64,000 nt of DNA from Acidobacteriota bacterium. GTDB taxonomy: Bacteria; Acidobacteriota; Thermoanaerobaculia; Multivoradales; J023. Location of the stretch: contig JAJCXR010000049.1 of NCBI GenBank assembly GCA_029263315.1, positions 62,001-126,000 of the forward strand, written 5' to 3'. Positions 49,884-58,305 of the stretch are shown here, one piece after another. Numbering within the stretch: position 1 is the stretch's first letter; each line of letters begins with the position of its first letter. The notes beneath the pieces were generated by a model. The model was given only the letters and a program-made list of their open reading frames with translations, was not told the origin of the DNA and did no database searches. Made by a program: the position numbers and the translations under genes.

Positions 49884-51167
49884 TCATTCACTGGTCAACA
49901 TCTGCCGCGCCAAAGGCACCTCGGGGTCGTCCGGAGCCATGTCGATGAACTTTTGCAGATACTGCTTGGCTTTGGTCGGATCGATGGAGAAATACACCAA
50001 TCCCAGGGTGTAGTAAGCGCGGGCCATATCCGGCGCCAGGGCCACCACCTTCTCGAGGTTGCGCAGGGCAGCGTCGGAGTCGCCGCTGCGGAAGTCGAGC
50101 TCAGCGCGCTGGTGGAGAACCGCCGCCGCATTGGCCGGGTCGACCTCGGCATAGGCGTCGAAGGCGGCGGCGAGCTGCTCTTGGTCATTGCGTACATCGT
50201 GGATCAAGTAGCGAATGCGGCGGCCCTGCAAGTTGTCGGGATCCCGCTGCAGGAGCTCGGCCACCGCCGCCAGGGCTTGCTCGTACTTTTCCTGGTTGTA
50301 GTAGACGCTGGCCAGGCCGTTGTAGGCCGCCACCAGCTCGCCATCGAGCTCGAGGGCCGCCCGAAACTGACGCACCGCCTCGTCGAGATCGCCGTTCTGG
50401 CTGGCGATGGCCCCCCGGTTGAACGTCTGTACCGCCAGATTATCGGCAAAATCCGTGTCTTCGAGGGCCGACCTCAGCACTCGCTGCTTGTCCTCATCCC
50501 CCAGCCCCAAATAAGCCTGGTAGGCCAACCGCTTGCCCTTGGCGTCGTCCGGCTGCAAAGCCATGTAGCGTTCGGCGGCGCTGGCCGCGGCGGCGAAGTC
50601 CTCTTCTTCCAAATAGATGTCCGTCAGCCCAAAGAAGGCCTGCGCCAGGCTGGGATCGAGGGTCGAGGCTTCGATGAACAGGGTTTTCGCTTTGGCCTTG
50701 TCAAGCCCTTGGAAGGCCTGCACTCCCTCGTTGTAGGCCTCGACGGCCCGCTGCCGGTTGCCCATCGCCTCGGTGATCAAACGGAAATCGATGTTCTGGG
50801 TGTCCCCGGGACCCAAGGGAATCTCAGCCTCGAAGGGGGCAAAACCCTCCTTCGCCAGGGCGACGGTGTACTCCCCCTGTGGATCGGTAAGGCGGAAGGT
50901 GAACATCCCCTTGCGATCGCTGGTCGCCGTTTCGGAGAAAGACGTCCCGTCGGCGGAGGTCATGCGTACCGACACGTCCGCCAGCGCCTTGTCCTCGGTG
51001 TCGAGCACCCGTCCGTTGAGCTCGCCGACAGCGGTCTTCTTCTTGCCCTTTTTGCCCAAGGTGGGTGTCGCCCCGAGGAAGCCCCATAGGGTCACCAACA
51101 TCAAAGACACAACCCAGCCGGCTCTGCCGACCGGGCGACGGGTGAGGTGGTTAGTTGTTGCTTGCAT
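49884..51167 (-). CDS. Exported TPR protein with carboxypeptidase-regulatory-like domain
   Basis: A 427-residue protein; ATG 51167 with GGGAG upstream is preferred over the longer frame. A signal peptide (VVSLMLVTLWGFLGATPTLG) is followed by a beta-sandwich of the carboxypeptidase regulatory type (ELNGRVLDTEDKALADVSVR, GMFTFRLTDPQGEYTVALAK), and then at least six TPR-like repeats (EAYNEGVQAFQGLDKAKAKT, GAIASQNGDLDEAVRQFRAA, AYNGLASVYYNQEKYEQALA, AYYTLGLVYFSIDPTKAKQY). It is likely periplasmic and binds proteins. This domain pair is frequent in acidobacterial genomes. Confidence 0.82.
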   Translation of the reverse strand: MQATTNHLTRRPVGRAGWVVSLMLVTLWGFLGATPTLGKKGKKKTAVGELNGRVLDTEDKALADVSVRMTSADGTSFSETATSDRKGMFTFRLTDPQGEYTVALAKEGFAPFEAEIPLGPGDTQNIDFRLITEAMGNRQRAVEAYNEGVQAFQGLDKAKAKTLFIEASTLDPSLAQAFFGLTDIYLEEEDFAAAASAAERYMALQPDDAKGKRLAYQAYLGLGDEDKQRVLRSALEDTDFADNLAVQTFNRGAIASQNGDLDEAVRQFRAALELDGELVAAYNGLASVYYNQEKYEQALAAVAELLQRDPDNLQGRRIRYLIHDVRNDQEQLAAAFDAYAEVDPANAAAVLHQRAELDFRSGDSDAALRNLEKVVALAPDMARAYYTLGLVYFSIDPTKAKQYLQKFIDMAPDDPEVPLARQMLTSE

Positions 51168-51222
51168 GAATGACTCCCGATCTGATGTTCTGATGAGTTG
51201 ACCGACGCCTCGGAGGGACCCC

Positions 51223-51897
51223 TCAGCGGCCGGAAAGATCTTCCACCCAAAGCTTGGCGGCGGCATCGCGACCCAAAACCACCTCGGCGCCGCCCTGGGG
51301 ACGCAGGGCCACGACTTCGGCACTGGGGTCCTGAAAGGCAACACCCACCCGGGTCCCGGGTTTCAGCCCATGGCGCTCGATGAAACGCAGAAAAGTCTCG
51401 TCCTGGTCGCTGACCCGAGCGATCCGAAAATGCTCACCGGCCGGACAATCCCCCAAATTGATCAGCTCCTTGTCCGGCAGCTCGCCGCGCACGTCGGGGA
51501 TGGGATCGCCGTGGGGATCGGTGCGCGGATGGCCGAGCATCTGGTCGATACGGTCGATCAACTTGTCCGACATGGCATGCTCGAGCCGTTCCGCCTCGTC
51601 GTGCACCTCGGACCAGTCGAGCCCCAGGGTCTCCACCAGAAAGAGCTCGATGAGGCGATGGCGGCGCAACACATCCAAGCCCATTTGGCGTCCACCGTGG
51701 GTCAGACGCACCCCATTGTAGGGTTCGTAGACCACCAGACCACCCTTCTCTAAGGTCTTGACCATCGCCGTCACGGTGCCCGGAGCCACCTCCAACGAGG
51801 CGCCGATCTGCCCCATGGTCACCAGCTGCCCCTCGTCGAGGCGCTGCTCCGCCACCACAATGGCTTTCAAATAGTCCTCGACCGTGCTCGTCGTCAT
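51223..51897 (-). CDS. DtxR/MntR-family metal-dependent transcription regulator
   Basis: A 224-residue iron- or manganese-dependent repressor. The N-terminal helix-turn-helix is VEDYLKAIVVAEQRL...MGQIGASLEVAPGTVTAMVKTLE, followed by the metal-binding and dimer domain with VLRRHRLIELFLVETLGLDW, EVHDEAERLEHAMSD and a C-terminal SH3-like FeoA domain (RIARVSDQDETFLRFIERHG). GGAGA precedes the ATG. It lies between a UPF0173 hydrolase and a TPR gene. A candidate regulator for the TonB-operon operator at 6.4 kb, but no direct evidence links them. Confidence 0.9.
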   Translation of the reverse strand: MTTSTVEDYLKAIVVAEQRLDEGQLVTMGQIGASLEVAPGTVTAMVKTLEKGGLVVYEPYNGVRLTHGGRQMGLDVLRRHRLIELFLVETLGLDWSEVHDEAERLEHAMSDKLIDRIDQMLGHPRTDPHGDPIPDVRGELPDKELINLGDCPAGEHFRIARVSDQDETFLRFIERHGLKPGTRVGVAFQDPSAEVVALRPQGGAEVVLGRDAAAKLWVEDLSGR

Positions 51898-51927
51898 AGC
51901 GCAAAGATCTCCACCGGCCTGGGGCCG

Positions 51928-52647
51928 TTAGTACGTGCTGCCGGGCGACAGGTCGACCACTCGACAGTCGACCTCACGGGCTTGAAGCTCCCGACGCAGC
52001 TCCTCGGGGGTGCCGGAGAGCGCCGGGAACGTCCCCCAGTGAATGGGAATCACCTCGGGCACCCGCAAGAAACCACAGGCCATGGCCGCCTGTGCCGGAT
52101 CCATGGTGAAGAGGTCGCCGATGGGCAGAAAGGCCAAGTCCGGAGTATGGAGATCGGCGATCAGCTTCATGTCCGAGAACAGCGCCGTATCGCCAGCGTG
52201 GTAAAAACTGTAGCCACTGGCCAAACGCACCACAAAACCACTGGCCACACCGCCGTAGATCATGCGGTTGCCGTCGTTGATGCTCGAGGTATGCAACGCC
52301 GGCACTTGCGTCACCCGCAAGTCGAGCACCTGCTGGCTACCCCCCAGATTCATGCCTTGGCAGTTCTCGACCCCTTGGTCGCTCAGCCAAGCACAAATCT
52401 CATAGGTGGCAACGACACTCTTCGGGCGATGGCGCTTGGCCAGCTCGACGGCATCGGCCATGTGATCATCATGACCATGGGTGATCAGCATGGCGTCGAG
52501 GCGCTCGAGCTCCTTGACCCCGTCGGGACAGGCCGGATTGCCCGCCACCCAAGGGTCGATGAGCAGCACCTCGCCACCGGCCAGATCGCAGCGGACGGTG
52601 GAGTGCCCCAAGAAAGTGAAACGCGGACGATCAGGCAGCGAGCTCAT
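51928..52647 (-). CDS. UPF0173 metal-dependent hydrolase (metallo-beta-lactamase fold)
   Basis: A 239-residue protein with the metallo-beta-lactamase fold. Metal ligands are in LITHGHDDHMADAVEL (HxHxDH), YHAGDTALFSD and VIPIHWGTFP. The order and length match UPF0173 proteins, whose substrate is unknown. GAGGAG precedes the ATG. It is 61 bases downstream of the squalene/phytoene synthase gene on the same strand and may belong to the isoprenoid operon. Confidence 0.88.
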   Translation of the reverse strand: MSSLPDRPRFTFLGHSTVRCDLAGGEVLLIDPWVAGNPACPDGVKELERLDAMLITHGHDDHMADAVELAKRHRPKSVVATYEICAWLSDQGVENCQGMNLGGSQQVLDLRVTQVPALHTSSINDGNRMIYGGVASGFVVRLASGYSFYHAGDTALFSDMKLIADLHTPDLAFLPIGDLFTMDPAQAAMACGFLRVPEVIPIHWGTFPALSGTPEELRRELQAREVDCRVVDLSPGSTY

Positions 52648-52708
52648 CGGGTCTCCTCAGCAGTCGGTGGTTGTCAGGCGAAGACGGGGCCGTCGAGGGA
52701 CGCGTCCC

Positions 52709-53614
52709 TCACGGGGCGCACAAATCCGTCACCGGTTGATTCTTTCGCAAAGCTTTCTCCATGCGGCGGATCAGCTGCATGACCTCGAAGCGGCTGATCT
52801 TGGCGCCGGGCCCCTTCTTCTCGACCCGATCCAGGGCGGCGAAGGCGAGCAGCACTTGCACGGCGTTGAAGGCCACCACCCCATGGGGCGCCCCGTCCCG
52901 TTGCAGGATATCAATGTACTCTCGGCTGGCCTGTAAATCCTCGCGGGCCACTCCGAAGACGGTGGCTCGATCGAGGTTCCGCGGCAAGTAGGACCGCCCC
53001 TCCGTGGCATCGAAGGAGGCGTCCTTGAGAATGTTCACCAGCTGCAGGGCCTCACCGAACTGCCGGGAGCGGGCCCGCAGGGCCGGCGCCCGGGGCAGCC
53101 GTGGCGAAGCGATGAGGAAAAGCTCGGTCAGCATCTCGCCGACGATGCCGGCGACGATATAGCAATAGTGCCGCAGATCGTCGAGGTCCCGCAGCTCCAG
53201 CTCACCGTCGTCGTCGGTGCGGGAGACGAACTCGCCCATGCCCTCGATGGTCCGCAAGGCATGCTGACGCACCACCACCTGCGCCGTCGCGTCGAGGTCA
53301 AAAAAGGCGTCGAGCACGGCGGGGACCTGCTGGATCAACTCTTGGTATCCGGCGTGGTCGATGGGTACCTCGGCCTGCCAACGGGAGGCCAACACCGGAG
53401 CCTCCGGCGAGGGATGGCCCAGCAGACCGGCGAAATCCTGCAGCGCTCCGAGGCGCTTGCGACGGGGCCAGGAGGCGGCGTCCTCGAAGGTGTCCGCAAT
53501 GCGAAAAATCAGGTAGGCAAGGGTCACTTGCCGGCGCATCGGTTCCGGCAGGTAGGGGATCGACAAAGCGAAGGTACGACTGGTTTTTACCAGTAGATCT
53601 TGGAAATCAGCCAT
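52709..53614 (-). CDS. Squalene/phytoene synthase family protein
   Basis: A 301-residue head-to-head prenyl transferase, joining two farnesyl or geranylgeranyl diphosphates. The first Asp-rich motif is RIADTFEDAA; the second is QLVNILKDASFDATEGRSYLP; between them YCYIVAGIVGEMLTELFL is the usual helix. ARTFALSIPYLP-type opening (KTSRTFALSIPYLPEPMRR) is typical. The C-terminal basic region lacks a membrane anchor. It is the last step of the operon whose other genes make isopentenyl diphosphate, so it would lead to squalene, hopanoids or carotenoids. Product uncertain. Confidence 0.88.
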   Translation of the reverse strand: MADFQDLLVKTSRTFALSIPYLPEPMRRQVTLAYLIFRIADTFEDAASWPRRKRLGALQDFAGLLGHPSPEAPVLASRWQAEVPIDHAGYQELIQQVPAVLDAFFDLDATAQVVVRQHALRTIEGMGEFVSRTDDDGELELRDLDDLRHYCYIVAGIVGEMLTELFLIASPRLPRAPALRARSRQFGEALQLVNILKDASFDATEGRSYLPRNLDRATVFGVAREDLQASREYIDILQRDGAPHGVVAFNAVQVLLAFAALDRVEKKGPGAKISRFEVMQLIRRMEKALRKNQPVTDLCAP

Positions 53615-53626
53615 GGCGATGGGGAT

Positions 53627-54514
53627 CTAAGCCGACTCCTTGGCGGCGAAGCGAGTCCCGGGAACCGCTTCCCCGACCAGCGCTCGCCCCAGATTTCCAG
53701 GCGTCAGGCCGTTGATCAGCCAGGACTCGACGCCCCGACGGGCCAGGGTATGACAAGTGGCGAGGCGCAGCTGCATGCCGCCGGTGACGTCGGTCCCCCG
53801 GGTGGCGCCGATCTGACGCCGCACCGAGAACAGGTTGTGTCGGTTCACCGTGTCGATGGTTTGGCCCTGACGATCGTAGATGCCGTCCGTCTCGCCACAC
53901 CACAAAACACGATGGATACGATAACTCGCCCTTCGTAGACGTGCCGCTAGATAATTGACCAGTTTTTCCGTCGAACAGATGGCAGCCCCCCAGGCCAGGT
54001 CCTGAAGGACATCGCCATAGACCACCGGCATCAGCCCCAGCTCGAGGGCCTGGAGCAGGGGACGGAGCTGCCCTTTCTGAGGCGCCCCCGCCTTGGCGAC
54101 CAGGCCGCTGGACGGCACCCAGCTGTAGGGGATGGAGCCCCGCTTCACCAGAGCCTGCACCACCTGTCGGTGGAGGCTGGCCGCTTGATGTTGGGTGGTG
54201 GCGACGCCCCGCAGCTGCTCGGTCGTCGGGGCGCTCCCCGGGGCGATATAGACCCCGTCACCCAAACCGCAGGCCGCCGCCGCCGCATGGCCGAAGGACC
54301 CGCTGCCATGGCTCAGGACGAGGGGCTGCGACATCTTCGGTTGGGCTTCGGCGATCTCCGCCGCCAACCGAGAAATAACCTCCGATCGCGCCGTCAGCGG
54401 CGTTTCCTTGTCGGTGATCAAGCTACCACCCAACTTGACGATCACTACGCCCTTCGCTGGCGTGCCGGGGGGCGACGAGACAGCGGGCGACGAAACGGCG
54501 GGCAAGGCACTCAC
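53627..54514 (-). CDS. Isopentenyl phosphate kinase
   Basis: A 295-residue amino-acid-kinase-fold enzyme that phosphorylates isopentenyl phosphate to isopentenyl diphosphate. It starts at GTG 54514, overlapping the stop of the decarboxylase gene (GTGA) with GAGGAG in that gene. Motifs: VVIVKLGGSLITDKET, LVLSHGSGSFGHAAA with the catalytic-type His, MPVVYGDVLQD, CSTEKLVNYLAARL and GTDVTGGMQLRL. A family known from archaea, plants and a few bacteria such as Chloroflexi. Adjacent to the decarboxylase, it implies decarboxylation before the second phosphorylation. Confidence 0.88.
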   Translation of the reverse strand: MSALPAVSSPAVSSPPGTPAKGVVIVKLGGSLITDKETPLTARSEVISRLAAEIAEAQPKMSQPLVLSHGSGSFGHAAAAACGLGDGVYIAPGSAPTTEQLRGVATTQHQAASLHRQVVQALVKRGSIPYSWVPSSGLVAKAGAPQKGQLRPLLQALELGLMPVVYGDVLQDLAWGAAICSTEKLVNYLAARLRRASYRIHRVLWCGETDGIYDRQGQTIDTVNRHNLFSVRRQIGATRGTDVTGGMQLRLATCHTLARRGVESWLINGLTPGNLGRALVGEAVPGTRFAAKESA

Positions 54515-55527
54515 AGTAAGTGCTCCTCTTCCCGCACCGGACCGCCGCCGACACCATCGCGCATCACCCGTTCCACCCCCTCCAAACCCTGTAGACACTG
54601 GGCGACGGCGTCGGCATCTTGCGGCTCACAGATGACGTGGACATTGGCACCGGCGTCCATGGTGCTCCAGGCGGCGACCCCATCGGCACGCAGACGGCGC
54701 ACCGCTTCGAGCACCGTCAAGGTGGCGGGCTGCCAGTAGAAGACCGGCGGGTGGGAGGTCATGGCGACGCAGTGGAGGTCGATGGCTTCGGCTTCGACCA
54801 CCGGGCCCAGGAGGGCAAAATCCCGCTGCTCGATGGCCTTGCGCACCGCCGCCAGACGGGACGGTAGACGGCGTTGACGGGTTCGCCAATAGGGGCTGGT
54901 ACGGGCCCGCCGGTGGCCGTCGAGGGACGAGGTGTCCTTCGGCCCCGTCTGGACCAAGGCGATGATGTTGGCCAACGGCCAGGCCTCGGCGTCGGCCAGC
55001 TGGAAGGCGTAGTGCTCGGCTCCCCCTTGGCCCGGTCCGCTGCGCGGCCACTCGACGTAACCCCCGAGCACCGAGCGGGAGGCGGAGCCTGAACCGCTGA
55101 GCCGCGCCAAGGCGGACTGTTGGTCGACCGGCATCTCGATCCCCAAGGCCCCCAGGGTGGCCAAGGTCAAAGCGGAAAACCCCGAAGCCGAAGACGCCAT
55201 GCCGGCGGCGGCGGGAAAGCTGTTCTCCGTCGCCACGCGAAAACGCCCACCGCAGCCGGTAATCTGGCGCAGGGTGTCCAGGTGATGGCGTACCCGGACG
55301 GCGAAGGCGGGCGGCGCCTCCTCGAAGCCCCCCTCCCCTTGACGCCAGAAGATCTCGTGCTCGGAGGAGTCGTCCTGCAAGTGCTCGACGCTGCAACGGC
55401 TGTAGCAGGCGTCGAGGGTCATGGAAATCGACGGGTTGACGGGAATGGCCTTCTTGAGGTCCTTGGCCCCCCAATACTTGATGAAGGCTATATTCGACGG
55501 TGAACGCACCGTAGCTATTTGGCTCAT
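54511..55527 (-). CDS. Mevalonate (di)phosphate decarboxylase; likely phosphomevalonate decarboxylase
   Basis: A 338-residue GHMP-superfamily decarboxylase. Motifs: SPSNIAFIKYWGAKD, SFPAAAGMASSASGFSALTL (the phosphate loop), GSGSASRSVLGGYVEWP and the catalytic Asp in AWSTMDAGANVHVI. By fold it is a homologue of diphosphomevalonate decarboxylase. Because the operon has isopentenyl phosphate kinase and no phosphomevalonate kinase, the substrate is more likely mevalonate 5-phosphate, giving isopentenyl phosphate. That is inference from context; residues deciding this are not clear to me. Confidence 0.85.
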   Translation of the reverse strand: MSQIATVRSPSNIAFIKYWGAKDLKKAIPVNPSISMTLDACYSRCSVEHLQDDSSEHEIFWRQGEGGFEEAPPAFAVRVRHHLDTLRQITGCGGRFRVATENSFPAAAGMASSASGFSALTLATLGALGIEMPVDQQSALARLSGSGSASRSVLGGYVEWPRSGPGQGGAEHYAFQLADAEAWPLANIIALVQTGPKDTSSLDGHRRARTSPYWRTRQRRLPSRLAAVRKAIEQRDFALLGPVVEAEAIDLHCVAMTSHPPVFYWQPATLTVLEAVRRLRADGVAAWSTMDAGANVHVICEPQDADAVAQCLQGLEGVERVMRDGVGGGPVREEEHLL

Positions 55528-55630
55528 ATTCGACTCTCGAAAAAAAGAATGGGTCAGCCGTGGTTCCGGCCGGTGATGTCGGCCATGGTTTCGACCCGCG
55601 GCCGGCCCCGATCATACCCGATCTTGCCTC

Positions 55631-56752
55631 TCATGCCGTGTGGTGGCGCTGCACTCCCGGAGCTCCCAAGGCGATGTCCAAGGGCTCCAGGGGGTCGAGA
55701 AAACGCCATTCGGCCAATCGTTCCGGTTGCGGGTGGGCTATCAACAGCGATCCCGCCCCGGGCCCCCCTAAGGCACCGGCCCCCGAAATCTTGGCCGCTC
55801 CTCCCTCCGCTTCGATTTGTCGCACCACCTCTTGGAGGCCGGCCGGTACCACCCCGAGATCCTCCAACCCCGCCTGGAATCGGCGCAGCAGGGGAATCAA
55901 CCCCGTAACGACCATCGGCTCCGGCGCCAACAGGCCTCGGCGCAGCTCCCGGGTGGCCTCCACCATCGCCGTCATCGCCCCATCGAAACGCCGACGCTGA
56001 TGCTGGCGAAGACGGCGCACCGCCGCCACCACCTCGCCGGTGTCTTGGGCCGGCGAGCCGGAGTTGAAAATTCTGATCTGGCGCAGCCACGGCGGCGTCG
56101 ACGTCATGGGCTCGATGCGCAACCCCTCGCCGTCGTCTCGGTGGGCCCAGACCAAACCACCGTGCAGCACCGTGGCGCTGTCGATCCCCGAGGGCATGCC
56201 GTGCTGCCGGCGCTCGATGTCCAAGGTCAGACGCTCCAAGGTCATGGCATCGAGCTCTTTGCCATGCCAAGCGGCCAACCCCACCACCAAGACGGCGGCG
56301 ACGGCGGCGGAGCTGCCAAAACCTGCCCCCAGGGGGATGTCCGATTGCAAATGCAGGCGCATTCCCAGGCCTTGGCCGTCCACTTCCGTCCCTTCGGCGG
56401 CCAGGGTCCTCGCCGTCTCGCCCAGGGCCACTTTTACCAAATGGGCAGGGTCCTCGCCGCGGACCCGGGCAAAGGACTCCTGCGATGGCGCCTGGCGATA
56501 GCGTTCCCAGGCTTCGGCTGCGCGGCGGGCATCCGCCAGCAGTGACGACCAAGAGCAGTGCTGCTCGACACCGATGAGGGGAATGTCGAGCCGTACCCCG
56601 GAGCCCGCCATCGGCTCGAAGCGGGCATGCAAACGGCGGTCGATGGCCGTCACCAGGGCCGGATGCCCATAGACGGCGGCATGCTCGCCCATCAGAATTG
56701 TCTTGCCCGGGGCAGAGACCACCAGCGGCGGCCGATCTAGGCTGCGTTGCAT
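55631..56752 (-). CDS. Mevalonate kinase
   Basis: A 373-residue GHMP kinase. I take ATG 56752; the frame extends upstream into the MITE-like element, which is not coding. Motifs: VVSAPGKTILMGEHAAVYGH, the ATP-binding loop PLGAGFGSSAAVAAVLV, GMPSGIDSATVLHGG with the catalytic Asp, and a C-terminal ISGAGALGGPGAGSLLI. It makes mevalonate 5-phosphate. The usual second kinase, phosphomevalonate kinase, is not next to it. The only ribosome-site candidate is weak, and the MITE copy ends 14 bases before the start. Confidence 0.9.
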   Translation of the reverse strand: MQRSLDRPPLVVSAPGKTILMGEHAAVYGHPALVTAIDRRLHARFEPMAGSGVRLDIPLIGVEQHCSWSSLLADARRAAEAWERYRQAPSQESFARVRGEDPAHLVKVALGETARTLAAEGTEVDGQGLGMRLHLQSDIPLGAGFGSSAAVAAVLVVGLAAWHGKELDAMTLERLTLDIERRQHGMPSGIDSATVLHGGLVWAHRDDGEGLRIEPMTSTPPWLRQIRIFNSGSPAQDTGEVVAAVRRLRQHQRRRFDGAMTAMVEATRELRRGLLAPEPMVVTGLIPLLRRFQAGLEDLGVVPAGLQEVVRQIEAEGGAAKISGAGALGGPGAGSLLIAHPQPERLAEWRFLDPLEPLDIALGAPGVQRHHTA

Positions 56753-56765
56753 GCTCGAGCTTCGC

Positions 56766-56929
56766 TTAGGGTCCGCAAAAAATAAGTTCCCAGCATCGAG
56801 TGGGCGAGGGCGCGCCTGTCGCCAGGCGCGCGAGGGAGGCGTATTTGTGGTACGTCGCAGCGAGCGCAACGCCGCGAGAGGTGATGCGATTGCCCCCGAA
56901 TGCGGAAGATATTTTGGCGCGGACCCTTA
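56766..56929. mobile_element. MITE-like element, long copy (B), inside the mevalonate operon
   Basis: A 158-base element (56769-56926) bounded by GGGTCCGC and GCGGACCC, with TTA on both sides. Its ends and subterminal regions match copy A at 36.0 kb; it carries an extra internal segment of about 70 bases. It lies in the 237-base gap between HMG-CoA reductase (stop at 56990) and mevalonate kinase (start at 56752). No transposase is encoded, so it would need one supplied elsewhere. The insertion could alter transcription or translation of mevalonate kinase. Confidence 0.75.
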
Positions 56930-56989
56930 GGTAACCACTGGACCCCACGACGCTGCCGCAGGGCCGGTGAAGAATCGCGACCAGGAATC

Positions 56990-58282
56990 TCAGCTCTTGG
57001 CGCCGCTGCGCCCAAGCTTTTCGTGGGCACGGGCCAAATCCCGCGAGGTCAACGCCGACAGCAGAGACAGCTCACCCGCCAGGACGGAGGCACCGAGGAT
57101 CTCCGCCAACCGCATCACCGCGTGCCCCGGGCGCTCGGAGTCGGCCTGCACGCCCAACAGGGCCAAGGCCTCCTGCTGCGTCGCCAGACTGGTGCCGCCA
57201 CCCACCGCCGCCAGGGGCACGTCGGGCAAATAGACGGAAGCGATGACCCCCTCTGGCCCTCGGGGCTCGATGGTGGTGACGCCGACGGCGCTTTCCGCCA
57301 CTTGCGCCGGGTCCTGGCCGGTGGCCAAGAAAAAGGCCGCCAGGATGTTGGCGAAGTGGGCGTTGAAGCCCAACGAGCCGGCGGCGATGGAACCCAGCAG
57401 GTTCTTGCGATACTGCACCTCCACCAGGGCGCGGGCGTTGGTCTTCAACACCTTGTGCAGAATCTGCTTGTCCAACTGCACCTCGGCGAACAGACGTTTG
57501 CCGCGACCCTCTTGGAAATTGACGTGGGAAGGTTTCTTGTCGACACAAAAATTGCCCGACAGGGAAACGCACTCGACCCCGGTTTGCGGCTCGATGAAAT
57601 CTTCGATCACCCGGTCGCAGGCGATGGTGGCCATGTTCATGCCCATGGCATCGCCAGAGTCGAAACGGAAACGCAGGAAGACCGTCGTACCCATGGCTTG
57701 GGGCCGGATGTCGAGGAGCTTCAAGAACCTGGAGCCAGCTTCGGTGCGACGGCGGATTTCCTCCGTGTTGACCTCCAGCCACTGGATGAATTCTCGGGTT
57801 TCAACAACCCCGGAGGTGCGGAAGACCGGGGCCCTCGTGATGCCCACGTTATCGACCCGTACCACCGCCCCGCCGGCCTCCCGCAGGGCTCGGCAACCGC
57901 GGTTGGTGCTCGCCACCAGCGCTCCTTCGGTGGTCGCCAACGGCACGTAGAGCTCTTCGTCCTGCACGTACTCGCCGCGGATGCGCAGCGGACCGATGAC
58001 CCCCACCGGCACTTGCACGGCACCGAGGAAGTTCTCGCAGTTTTGACGCGACACCCGCTCGTCGTCGAAGGGGTAGTGGCCCATGCTGTCGAGGCGGGCG
58101 CCGGAGATTTTGCTCAAGGCGTCTCGCCGGACCTCCGCCTGCCGACGTGCCGACATCTCCTTCGGCAACTGATGGAAGCGGAGGTCACCCTCCGCCAGGG
58201 CATCGACCAGCTCCTGCCGGGCATCCCGTGGGGCGGATTCTTCTGCGGTGACGAGCGATAGGGCGGCTTGACTTTCGTTCAT
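56990..58282 (-). CDS. Hydroxymethylglutaryl-CoA reductase, class I
   Basis: A 430-residue reductase that makes mevalonate from HMG-CoA with NADPH. ATG 58282 with AGGGGAG upstream; the longer 711-codon frame is a shadow. Motifs: ENFLGAVQVPVGVIGPL, PLATTEGALVASTNRGC with catalytic Glu, DSGDAMGMNMATIAC with Asp, AVGGGTSLATQQEALALLG, and catalytic His in RPGHAVMRLAEI. DAMGMNM and the size match class I enzymes of archaea, lacking the membrane domain of eukaryotes. It lies 23 bases after fni. Confidence 0.93.
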   Translation of the reverse strand: MNESQAALSLVTAEESAPRDARQELVDALAEGDLRFHQLPKEMSARRQAEVRRDALSKISGARLDSMGHYPFDDERVSRQNCENFLGAVQVPVGVIGPLRIRGEYVQDEELYVPLATTEGALVASTNRGCRALREAGGAVVRVDNVGITRAPVFRTSGVVETREFIQWLEVNTEEIRRRTEAGSRFLKLLDIRPQAMGTTVFLRFRFDSGDAMGMNMATIACDRVIEDFIEPQTGVECVSLSGNFCVDKKPSHVNFQEGRGKRLFAEVQLDKQILHKVLKTNARALVEVQYRKNLLGSIAAGSLGFNAHFANILAAFFLATGQDPAQVAESAVGVTTIEPRGPEGVIASVYLPDVPLAAVGGGTSLATQQEALALLGVQADSERPGHAVMRLAEILGASVLAGELSLLSALTSRDLARAHEKLGRSGAKS

Positions 58283-58305
58283 ATCGGACTCCCCTGAGGT
58301 CACTA

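Noticed and set aside
56455..56466. GCGGACCC match as another end of the MITE-like element
   Set aside because: It lies inside the mevalonate kinase gene without TTA flanks or a partner end.
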